Assembly: GCA_964495705.1 (NCBI GenBank)
Contig: CAZBWS010000006.1
Span: 1 to 64,000 of the forward strand
From: CAZBWS01 sp964495705
GTDB lineage: Bacteria; Pseudomonadota; Gammaproteobacteria; HTCC5015
Length of the DNA: 64,000 bases
Reading direction: 5' to 3'
Shown piece by piece: positions 54,512-62,538 of this stretch. The notes beneath the pieces were generated by a model. It made no database searches and was not told the DNA's origin. It saw nothing but the letters and a program-made list of their open reading frames with translations. Numbering within the stretch: position 1 is the first letter of the stretch; each line of letters begins with the position of its first letter. A program made the position numbers and the translations under genes.

Positions 54512-55560
54512 GCCAGTCTAATTATCGTTTTTTATTCTATGTCACACTCTCTTATTCCTATCCTATCCTTCGCCCGATAGAAGCTGAATTAAAAAAACGA
54601 GGCTGTGAAGTTGTGTGGTTTGTACGCCAAGGCAGTGAAGCCGAGCAATTCACCCATAGCTTGGAACACTCTATCAATACAATTGAGGCAGCAAAAGATT
54701 TCGATGCGGATGCATTAATTGCCCCTGGCAATAATATTCCATCTTTTTTCCCTGGCATTAAAGTACAAGTTTTTCATGGCTTTAACTCAGGCAAGAAAAA
54801 CACCTTGAAGGTAAGAGGCTATTTTGACCTTTATTGTAGCGAGTGTTCCAGCTCGACTGCCGAGCTCAATGCTCAGAGGCAGAAAAATGTGACATTTGAT
54901 GTTGTCGAAACAGGCTGGCCAAAGCTAGACCCTTTATTCACGCTTCACCCCCATACTGAAAGATATAAAGACAGCGATCGAAAAGTCATACTGTATGCAC
55001 CGACTTTTTCTCCAAGCCTCACAAGCACATACGCATTACATGAAGAAATAAAGTCTCTCAGCCAGAATGAAAACTGGTTGTGGTTAGTTAAGTTCCACCC
55101 CAAGGTGTCAAAAGAGGAGTTTCAGCTCTACCAATCTTTAGAAAGTGACACATTAAAAATAGTAGAGACCAGCGAAATAATCCCTCTTCTTCAGGCCGCA
55201 GACGTGCTACTTTCAGACACTTCATCAATCATTTCTGAATTTGCATTCCAAACAAAACCCGCTGTTAGCTTTAGAAACAGGGCGCCAGACCAGTGGTTAA
55301 TAAACTTTGAAGAATCTAGTGATTTGAAAAAGAGCATAGAGAGAGCGCTTGGAGCATCACCAGAACACCTTGAGCTTATACAGCAACACTTTAAACAAAT
55401 ACACCCGTTTCAAGATGGGCAGTCGAGTAAGAGAGTAGCCGACGCTGCCATTGAAATGATCAACAGCGGTATTTCTCATTTAGAGAAAAAGCCAAAGAAC
55501 TATTTTCGAGACTTTAAAGTGTATAGAGAGTTAAAAAAGGCCCAGCGCAAGATCAACTAA
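54508..55560 (+). CDS. CDP-glycerol glycerophosphotransferase-like protein 2
   Basis: This 350-aa paralog of the upstream gene has VQVFHGFNSGKKN, VILYAPTFSPSLT, WLVKFHPKVSKEEF and ADVLLSDTSSIISEFAFQTKPAV. The order of motifs (HG.., YAPT, KFHP, SDTSS) is that of TagB/TagF. Two enzymes in tandem could act as primase and polymerase, or on two acceptors. Its stop overlaps the convergent TagD-like gene by 8 bp. Confidence 0.83.
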   Translation: MSQSNYRFLFYVTLSYSYPILRPIEAELKKRGCEVVWFVRQGSEAEQFTHSLEHSINTIEAAKDFDADALIAPGNNIPSFFPGIKVQVFHGFNSGKKNTLKVRGYFDLYCSECSSSTAELNAQRQKNVTFDVVETGWPKLDPLFTLHPHTERYKDSDRKVILYAPTFSPSLTSTYALHEEIKSLSQNENWLWLVKFHPKVSKEEFQLYQSLESDTLKIVETSEIIPLLQAADVLLSDTSSIISEFAFQTKPAVSFRNRAPDQWLINFEESSDLKKSIERALGASPEHLELIQQHFKQIHPFQDGQSSKRVADAAIEMINSGISHLEKKPKNYFRDFKVYRELKKAQRKIN

Positions 55561-56059
55561 AGTCTTTCGATATTTCTTGTAGCAGATCTAAGGCGCTTTT
55601 GATTTTTTCAATTTTTTTGCTATCAAACTCTGTCAGCAATTGCTTGATTTCAGTAGTGGATATGTCAGTTGTACGTGGAAGGTATTGAACAGAACAGAGC
55701 TCTTTAAGCTCATCAAACTGCCCCTCCCAATCATCGCCCATAGAAAAGACGTCCACTTCATACTTAATTATATCCGCCTTTTTTTGCCCCCAGTCATGCT
55801 CCGGGATAACTTGATCAACAAACTTTGACGAAGCGACAATTTCTGCGCGCTGTGCATGTGGAATCAAGCAACGTTTGCCTTTTTTGGCATTAAATTCATC
55901 CGTAGAGACGCCCACAATCAAATAGTCGCCTAAGGCTTTCAACCTTTTTAGAAGCCGAACATGTCCAACATGAAAAAGATCAAAGGTGCCGTAGGTAAGA
56001 ACTACTTGTTTAATTCCTTTTTTCCCTGATAATTCAGGGTTTTTATTAGATGTCTCCAA
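55553..56059 (-). CDS. Glycerol-3-phosphate cytidylyltransferase-like protein (TagD-like)
   Basis: This 168-aa nucleotidyltransferase has TYGTFDLFHVGHVRLL (22-37) with the HxGH site, GVSTDEFNAKKGKRC, and the RTTDISTTEIK signature, as in TagD. It would make CDP-glycerol from CTP and glycerol-3-phosphate, the donor for the two transferases that face it. It overlaps the LicD gene by 14 bp. Confidence 0.88.
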   Translation of the reverse strand: METSNKNPELSGKKGIKQVVLTYGTFDLFHVGHVRLLKRLKALGDYLIVGVSTDEFNAKKGKRCLIPHAQRAEIVASSKFVDQVIPEHDWGQKKADIIKYEVDVFSMGDDWEGQFDELKELCSVQYLPRTTDISTTEIKQLLTEFDSKKIEKIKSALDLLQEISKDFS

Positions 56060-56657
56060 CTACCGACCCCTCGTCCTTGGCACAACACCATTCTTTCACT
56101 GGTGTTTTCCAGTCACCATACTTTAATGTCAAATACGCCTCGGGGTCTGAGGGAACCTTAAAGGGGTAGCCTAAAAATGTCACTACATCATAGGCGTTGT
56201 AATGTGACTTCGGGGCTTTCATGACTTTTTTATTCGCCGCCCAATATATGTGTTTTTCATCGCTATACTTCACAAATATATCTAAGACAATGGGCTTATG
56301 GCCTTTAAAGGAGGTAGCAGACCTTAAATAAGAGGACCACAATTTAACTTTGAATATCCTTCTCTGCCCTTTTTGAAAGACATATGAATTTTTCAAAAAA
56401 GAACGTGCTGAAATTTTATGCCCCTTGGACCACAGCCTCGGTAGAATCCTCTCTACCAACGAAGCATCAGGGGACATTATTGATATATCCAGATCATGAT
56501 CCCAGGGTAGTAAATCACCTTCCCGGATCAGCCCTAGTAAGGTACCACCTTCTAGGTGATAAGTAACATTATGTTCGTCCAATAACCTGACCGTATCAAA
56601 AAGAACCTTTAAAGCCTCTCTCCTTTTTTTTTCTATCGTTGTATCGTAACCAGCCAT
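56046..56657 (-). CDS. LicD-family phosphotransferase
   Basis: This 203-aa protein has the LicD hallmarks EGGTLLGLIREGD (36-48) and PWDHDLDISI (51-60), with further DIFVKY and LKYGDWKTPV. LicD proteins attach phosphorylated groups such as phosphocholine or other phospho-alditols to glycans. Here it shares a strand with the TagD-like gene and an O-antigen ligase gene, so the glycan is probably LPS-linked. Confidence 0.87.
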   Translation of the reverse strand: MAGYDTTIEKKRREALKVLFDTVRLLDEHNVTYHLEGGTLLGLIREGDLLPWDHDLDISIMSPDASLVERILPRLWSKGHKISARSFLKNSYVFQKGQRRIFKVKLWSSYLRSATSFKGHKPIVLDIFVKYSDEKHIYWAANKKVMKAPKSHYNAYDVVTFLGYPFKVPSDPEAYLTLKYGDWKTPVKEWCCAKDEGSVVGDI

Positions 56658-57901
56658 TAGTCTACGCCTGCTTCACGAAGGCCTACAAGGGTCTCTTTGG
56701 ACATAAGTAAACTTAATATCGCTACTAGATAAAAGTGGATGAAAGCGCTATGTAAAAATAAACCAATGGACAAGCCAACAATTGAGTAACAAATAATAAT
56801 AGACATGCCAGCAACAGATGTTGCAGAACGAGTAGTAATGAATTGTTTATAGAAAGCATAAGCAGGAACAAGTAGCACGGCTAGAAATAAAACAAAGCCA
56901 ACCACGCCTCCTTCAGCTAATGTTAGAAGGTATTCATTATGGGGGTTATCAAAATTCTTAACCACTGGATTTATGTTAACACCATCATCGTCAATTAACT
57001 CGACAAGCTCAGCCTTATAACGCCCGACACCCACACCCACAATAAGGTTCTGTTTAGCCAGATGAATTGCTGAGCGAAACATCTCAAAGCGTATGCCTAA
57101 TGACGTTGACGTCTGCCCATCGAAGTACATAACAACTGATCTATAAGTACGCTCAACTTGCTTATCCGCGCCAAATAAATACCCACCCCCTGTAACCACC
57201 ATTATTATAGCAGTCAAGCCAATTATAGCTTCTTTCCAGCGCTGTTTCTTTTTTATATAAAGCCCTGCAATTAAAAGAGTAATAGGAGGTAAAGCTATCC
57301 ATGCCCCTCGAGTACCTGAATAAAAGCTGGCCGCTACCCCGAGGAGCGCAACCGTCAGCATCAAAGCTCTTAGAGCTATCTTGGCTTTATAAAAAGCCGC
57401 ATATGAAAGCATAATGGCAGCCATTGCCATGGATATACCACCATATCTATTCGGGTGAGTATCTCCGTATGCCCTGCGCCCAAAATCACCAGGGATATGA
57501 TACTGATACAGTGCATAAGAAAAAACAACTATGCAACCAAAAGAAAAGCCAAGAATTAATACCGTATTACTAATGCCTTTAATATAGGAGAATGCAGGAA
57601 GAATAAACAATACATATATGAATGCAATATGCTTATCTACCCGAACTTTGCCTTCTCCTGAGTAATCGCCTATTGCCAATACAGAAAAAATAGACCACGC
57701 TGCAAATAAACAAAACGACCATACCACCCCCTTAACTTCAGGGCTTATCTCCCTCCACTGCTTGCGGCTAACCCATATCAATGAGAGCGCCCCAAGGAGG
57801 ATCAAACCTATTGACACATCTTTGAGTTTATTAAACGTTAAAATGGCAGAAGGAAATGCCATCACCCCCAAACTAATTGAACTATACGCAATTTTAGACA
57901 T
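56657..57901 (-). CDS. O-antigen ligase/polymerase family membrane protein (WaaL/Wzy type)
   Basis: This 414-aa protein has about 11 hydrophobic helices, the conserved region SGTRGAWIALPP with its arginine, and a large periplasmic loop followed by NPHNEYLLTLAEGGVVG, the Wzy_C signature that includes the conserved histidine. WaaL joins undecaprenyl-linked O-antigen to the lipid A core. The start overlaps nothing; its stop and the LicD start share one base. Confidence 0.86.
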   Translation of the reverse strand: MSKIAYSSISLGVMAFPSAILTFNKLKDVSIGLILLGALSLIWVSRKQWREISPEVKGVVWSFCLFAAWSIFSVLAIGDYSGEGKVRVDKHIAFIYVLFILPAFSYIKGISNTVLILGFSFGCIVVFSYALYQYHIPGDFGRRAYGDTHPNRYGGISMAMAAIMLSYAAFYKAKIALRALMLTVALLGVAASFYSGTRGAWIALPPITLLIAGLYIKKKQRWKEAIIGLTAIIMVVTGGGYLFGADKQVERTYRSVVMYFDGQTSTSLGIRFEMFRSAIHLAKQNLIVGVGVGRYKAELVELIDDDGVNINPVVKNFDNPHNEYLLTLAEGGVVGFVLFLAVLLVPAYAFYKQFITTRSATSVAGMSIIICYSIVGLSIGLFLHSAFIHFYLVAILSLLMSKETLVGLREAGVD

Positions 57902-57905
57902 AACT

Positions 57906-58832
57906 TTATTTTATTAGCGCCAACCAATTTTCAGATCTGACAGACCTACCTTCAACCAAATCAAAATAAGCCTTCTGTAACTTACTTGTAACAGGTCCGC
58001 GTGTGCCGTCACCAATAATACGATTATCCACTTCACGAATAGGCGTCACTTCTGCAGCCGTACCAGTAAAGAAAGCCTCGTCAGAAACATAGACCTCATC
58101 GCGAGTGATACGCTTTTCTTTAATTTCATAGCCCAGCTCTTTGGCCAACACAAATAGGGTATTGCGTGTAATGCCATCCAAAGCAGACGTTAAGTCTGGC
58201 GTAAATATTTGCCCCTCACGCACAATAAACAGGTTTTCACCGCTACCTTCAGCAACAAAGCCATCCACATCGAGTAACATCGCTTCGTCATACCCGTCGT
58301 GCAAGGCTTCTTGTAGTGCCAACATAGAGTTAATATAGTGTCCGTTAGCCTTCGCCTTACACATGGATACATTTACGTGGTGGCGAGTAAAACTAGACGT
58401 CTTTATGCGGATACCCTTGTTGATACCATCATCACCAAGGTAGGCACCCCATTCCCAGGCTGCAACCATCAGGTGAGTTTGTAAGTTGTCAGCGCGCAAG
58501 CCCATGCCTTCAGAACCATAAAACGCCATGGGGCGAAGGTAAGCGCTTTCTAAATTATTTTCACGTACACAGGCCTTTTGCGCTTCATTGACCGCATCCT
58601 GGCTAAAGGGAATGTCCATATTCATGATTTTCGCTGAGTTAAATAAGCGCTTAGTATGATCTTCTAAGCGAAAAATAGCAGGGCCTTCAGGCGTTTTGTA
58701 GGCGCGCACACCTTCAAAGACGCCCATGCCGTAGTGCAAGGTGTGAGTAAGCACGTGAATTTTGGCTTCACGCCAAGGAACCATTTCACCATCCATCCAG
58801 ATCAGACCATCGCGGTCAGACATCGCCGTCAT
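57906..58832 (-). CDS. ilvE: Branched-chain amino acid aminotransferase
   Basis: This 308-aa fold-type IV PLP enzyme has the signature from KANGHYINSM through DVDGFVAEGSGENLF, with K161 as the likely PLP lysine. It transfers the amino group from glutamate to the keto acids of Leu, Ile and Val. ATG 58832 and ATG 58823 (MSDRDG) are both possible starts; the difference is three codons. It lies 4 bp from the ligase gene and downstream of glnE. Confidence 0.93.
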   Translation of the reverse strand: MTAMSDRDGLIWMDGEMVPWREAKIHVLTHTLHYGMGVFEGVRAYKTPEGPAIFRLEDHTKRLFNSAKIMNMDIPFSQDAVNEAQKACVRENNLESAYLRPMAFYGSEGMGLRADNLQTHLMVAAWEWGAYLGDDGINKGIRIKTSSFTRHHVNVSMCKAKANGHYINSMLALQEALHDGYDEAMLLDVDGFVAEGSGENLFIVREGQIFTPDLTSALDGITRNTLFVLAKELGYEIKEKRITRDEVYVSDEAFFTGTAAEVTPIREVDNRIIGDGTRGPVTSKLQKAYFDLVEGRSVRSENWLALIK

Positions 58833-58862
58833 ACTATCTCCAAAAACTCTACTAACTATCTA

Positions 58863-61799
58863 CTAATTATGTTCCAGCAACATAAATCGCCGCCAAATTT
58901 TAGCTACCGCCTCTACAACAGGGGCTAGTTCACCGGGGTCTTGCACTATCGATTTTCGCTTATCTAGCGCAAGGCGATGTATTTTAGCGCGAATAGCACG
59001 ATAACTCTCTATTAAAGTCAAAGAATCTTGCGCCGGAAATACATCTAAATTGGCTATTAGTTCCAATATACGAATATTGTCGGTCCATTTAGTCAGCTCT
59101 GGGTACTGATTGGCCCACCCCAACACCGCATACTGCACTATAAACTCAATATCTGTCAGCCCCCCTGCATCCTGCTTCAAGCTAAAACAGCCCCCTGTTG
59201 CACCTAAATTTTCGCGCATTTTCTCACGCATTTTAACCACTTCTTTACGCAGGTCTTCTCGGTCTCGGGGTCTACACAATATCTCTTCACGCACTGCCTC
59301 AAACTGCTTCTGCAAAAGGGCACTGCCACACACGAATCTAGCACGTACCAAAGCCTGATGCTCCCAAGTCCACGCTTTATCCCGCTGATACGCCGCAAAG
59401 CCTCTCATACTTTTAACCCACTCTCCCGAGTTTCCATCTGGACGAAGGCGAGTATCTATTTCATACAGTTGGCCGCTGCGCGTCTGTGCGTTCATCACTA
59501 AACTGAATTTTTGAGCTAGGCGGGCAAAAAACAAGGTGTTATCAATTACCCCTTTACTATCCAGTCGCCCGCTGGTGTATTCACGCTCACCTTGGCTATC
59601 ATGTAGAAAAACCACATCCAGGTCTGAAGAATAGCCTAGCTCTATACCGCCTAGCTTTCCGTAGGCAATAACAGCCATGCTTGGGCCGTGTACAGCACCA
59701 TTATGCTGGCAATAGGGAGAGCCGTGGCGCTGAGCCAGTTCTAGCCAAGCTATACGGTAAGCTTGTTGCACAAGCACTTCTGCACACTGAGTCAAATGGT
59801 CGCTAACACGCATCAAGGGCAACTGTTGTGTGACATCCATCGCCGCAATGCTTATTGTGTAAGAGCGTTTAAAGCGGCGCATCACATCGAGCCTCCCTTC
59901 AAAATCATCAGCTGCGACAGAATCTAATTGATCAAGCAACACGGCATCAAGCTCTGGACGCTCTGGCAATGAGTAAAGCAATCGCGTATCGATAAGTTGA
60001 TCTAACAATGCAGGTTGTTGGGTCAAATTTTCTGCCATCCAGCCACTTTGGGAAAAGAACATCAACAGCCGACTTAAGGTTCTAGGGTTCTCCTGCAACA
60101 ACACCAGATAAACGGAGCGCCTTACAACGGCTCTTACAAACGCTAAAGCTCGTATAAATGCCGCCACCTTATTGTCTTGCAAGCAGAGTACGCCACACAG
60201 CAATACGGGAATAAAGCTATCTACACGCTGGCGTGCTTCAGTCGTTGATTTTTGATATAGAGAAGACTGCTTTAAAGTTCTCAATCGACGCCACACATCC
60301 TCCGCATCATCAAGGCCTTGCTCTATTAATACGTTCAGCCATCGTTCAAACTGCTCTTTATCAATATCCTGCTCACCCACAATACGCCACAATGATTGCC
60401 ACTGGCCTTCAGACTCAGTCCGTTGCTCTGCAGCAAATACATCGGCAAACTGCTGCGCCACAATATCGCGATACTGGCCGAGCTTATTGATAAAACCATC
60501 CCAATCCGCAAAACCCATAGCAAAGGCTAGGCGTGTTTGCTCCAATCTGGACTCGGGCAAATCATGGGTTTGTGCATCGGCCACCATTTGTAAGCGGTTT
60601 TCAGTCAAACGTAAAAATGTATACGCCTCTAGCAATGATTCCACAACAATTGGCTCTAAAAGGCCATCTGACCCTAGCTGTTGCAATACATGCACAATAC
60701 TACGCTGCTGCAAAGCTGCATTTTTTCCACCATAAATCAGCTGAAATGCCTGGCCAATAAACTCGACTTCGCGAATGCCTCCACGCCCCAACTTAACGTT
60801 GCCCTGCATGCTCTTACGTTTTACTTGATCCGCAATCATGCGTTTTAATTCACGTAAGGATTGAATGGCTGAAAAGTCCAAGTAGCGTCTAAATACAAAG
60901 GGCTTCAACAACGCCTTAAAGGCTTCACAACTCGCTTGACCACCAGTGACTGCTCGGGCCTTAATCATGGCGTAGCGCTCCCACTCCCGTCCTTGGGTTT
61001 GATAGTAATTTTCTAAAGCAGCAAAGTTAACTGCCAAAGCCCCCGAATCTCCAAAGGGGCGTAAGCGCATATCCACTCGAAATACAAAGCCATCTGCCGT
61101 AAGCTCATCCAACAGCTTAATAAGCAATTGACCCAAGCGGATAAAGTAGCTTTGATTGTCTAAGGGTTTGCGACCATTAGTCACGCCAGATTCTGGATAG
61201 ATAAAAATCAAATCGATATCAGAAGAAAAATTCAGCTCTCCCCCGCCCAGCTTGCCCATCCCCAAGACAATGAGCTCCTGCTCCTCCCCCTGCGGGTTAA
61301 AGGGCAACCCAAAGCTATGTTGCATTGCCTGCTTAGCATAAGCTAAGGCATGTATGATGCATTGCTGTGCTAGTGCAGACAACTCCTGCAAAGTCTGCTC
61401 AACACTAGACCAAGCCATTAAATCACGCAGACTTATACGCAACATCTCACGCTGGCGGAGCTGGCGGACACCTTGCATAAACTCAGCTTCCGTAGCGCTT
61501 AACGACAACTCCTGCAAGCTATCCGCATAGTTCACCGTTTCGTTTAAACGAGGAGATTGCAGTATGCAAGTAAACAGTGCTGGCCGCAGGCGCAATAAAT
61601 CTAAAGCCCACGGACTACACATCAAAGCGGGTTTAAGGTCATGTAACACGCCGTGTAGCGTCGAGTCAGTCACATCCAACAACTGCTCCCAAGCTAGCTC
61701 AGTTTCTTCTAGTAATAATACTGGAAGGGTAGAGGGCAATATTGGGCGCCAACAACAGGCATCGGGCCAAGATGCGTATAATGGTGAGTCTAGGTTCAT
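58863..61799 (-). CDS. glnE: Glutamine-synthetase adenylyltransferase/adenylyl-removing enzyme
   Basis: This 978-aa bifunctional enzyme has two nucleotidyltransferase domains: an N-terminal one with GKLGGGELNFSSDIDLIFIY (removing activity, about residue 176) and a C-terminal one with GKLGGIELGYSSDLDVVFLHD (adenylating activity, about residue 713), joined by PII-response regions. It tunes glutamine synthetase with nitrogen status. It lies 30 bp upstream of ilvE. Confidence 0.95.
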   Translation of the reverse strand: MNLDSPLYASWPDACCWRPILPSTLPVLLLEETELAWEQLLDVTDSTLHGVLHDLKPALMCSPWALDLLRLRPALFTCILQSPRLNETVNYADSLQELSLSATEAEFMQGVRQLRQREMLRISLRDLMAWSSVEQTLQELSALAQQCIIHALAYAKQAMQHSFGLPFNPQGEEQELIVLGMGKLGGGELNFSSDIDLIFIYPESGVTNGRKPLDNQSYFIRLGQLLIKLLDELTADGFVFRVDMRLRPFGDSGALAVNFAALENYYQTQGREWERYAMIKARAVTGGQASCEAFKALLKPFVFRRYLDFSAIQSLRELKRMIADQVKRKSMQGNVKLGRGGIREVEFIGQAFQLIYGGKNAALQQRSIVHVLQQLGSDGLLEPIVVESLLEAYTFLRLTENRLQMVADAQTHDLPESRLEQTRLAFAMGFADWDGFINKLGQYRDIVAQQFADVFAAEQRTESEGQWQSLWRIVGEQDIDKEQFERWLNVLIEQGLDDAEDVWRRLRTLKQSSLYQKSTTEARQRVDSFIPVLLCGVLCLQDNKVAAFIRALAFVRAVVRRSVYLVLLQENPRTLSRLLMFFSQSGWMAENLTQQPALLDQLIDTRLLYSLPERPELDAVLLDQLDSVAADDFEGRLDVMRRFKRSYTISIAAMDVTQQLPLMRVSDHLTQCAEVLVQQAYRIAWLELAQRHGSPYCQHNGAVHGPSMAVIAYGKLGGIELGYSSDLDVVFLHDSQGEREYTSGRLDSKGVIDNTLFFARLAQKFSLVMNAQTRSGQLYEIDTRLRPDGNSGEWVKSMRGFAAYQRDKAWTWEHQALVRARFVCGSALLQKQFEAVREEILCRPRDREDLRKEVVKMREKMRENLGATGGCFSLKQDAGGLTDIEFIVQYAVLGWANQYPELTKWTDNIRILELIANLDVFPAQDSLTLIESYRAIRAKIHRLALDKRKSIVQDPGELAPVVEAVAKIWRRFMLLEHN

Positions 61800-61939
61800 A
61801 ACCAGTCCATTCTATTAAGTTGAGCGATAATACGATAGCTAAAGCGGCAAAAATCAGCCTTTCTCAATACTGGAAGAGAACCTAGCCACATGATTAAATG
61901 CCTTATAGTAGTACTAACCTACCTGCAAAAGTGAAACAA

Positions 61940-62512
61940 ATGAATACAAAACAAGATTATCTAGACAACCTATCCATAAAAGCAGCCAGCGAACAAGATC
62001 TACCGCATTTTTTTCAGTCGCTGGACAAAGAGCAGTTGTGTGAAATCAATGACTTTACCGAAGCAGTTATAGAGCGCCATCTACAAGGCTTAGATAAACT
62101 CATGAGCTCTATAACACAGTCCATGAAGTACATCCCTAATGTATTTTTGCAAATGATGGCAAAGAAATATGTAGACCCTATTTTTTCTGCGCGCCTTACC
62201 CAAAAGATGAAAATCAAAGATGTAGTATCTCTAACCAAAGGCATGCCTATTGAATATGTAGGAGAAGTAACTGGGCACCAAGTTGATAATGAATTGTCAG
62301 CAGAAATTATGACGCAAATGAAAAAAAAGGACATTGAGCCTATCATGGCCTACGTATGTCAACACCACCCTGCAAAGGCTGTCGATATTGGCGAACACTT
62401 GCCAGATGAGTTTTTAAAGCTTGCGAAAAAACACTCTAATGAAGAAGCTTTACATAGCGAGCAATGGACCGAGACACGCCGCGCTACTTGGCAGCGCATG
62501 CAAGCTCTTTAA
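61940..62512 (+). CDS. Hypothetical helical protein
   Basis: ATG 61940 (MNTKQDY) gives 190 aa; the frame is open from 61898 but has no better ribosome site. The protein is all-helical and acidic/basic mixed, with repeats of short helices (LCEINDFTEAVIERHL, SAEIMTQMKKKDIEPIMAYV) that recall MgtE-type or HEAT-like bundles. No family is recognised. It lies 26 bp before a secreted hypothetical on the same strand. Confidence 0.65.
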   Translation: MNTKQDYLDNLSIKAASEQDLPHFFQSLDKEQLCEINDFTEAVIERHLQGLDKLMSSITQSMKYIPNVFLQMMAKKYVDPIFSARLTQKMKIKDVVSLTKGMPIEYVGEVTGHQVDNELSAEIMTQMKKKDIEPIMAYVCQHHPAKAVDIGEHLPDEFLKLAKKHSNEEALHSEQWTETRRATWQRMQAL

Positions 62513-62538
62513 CTCAGCAACTATAGACCTGATTATTT

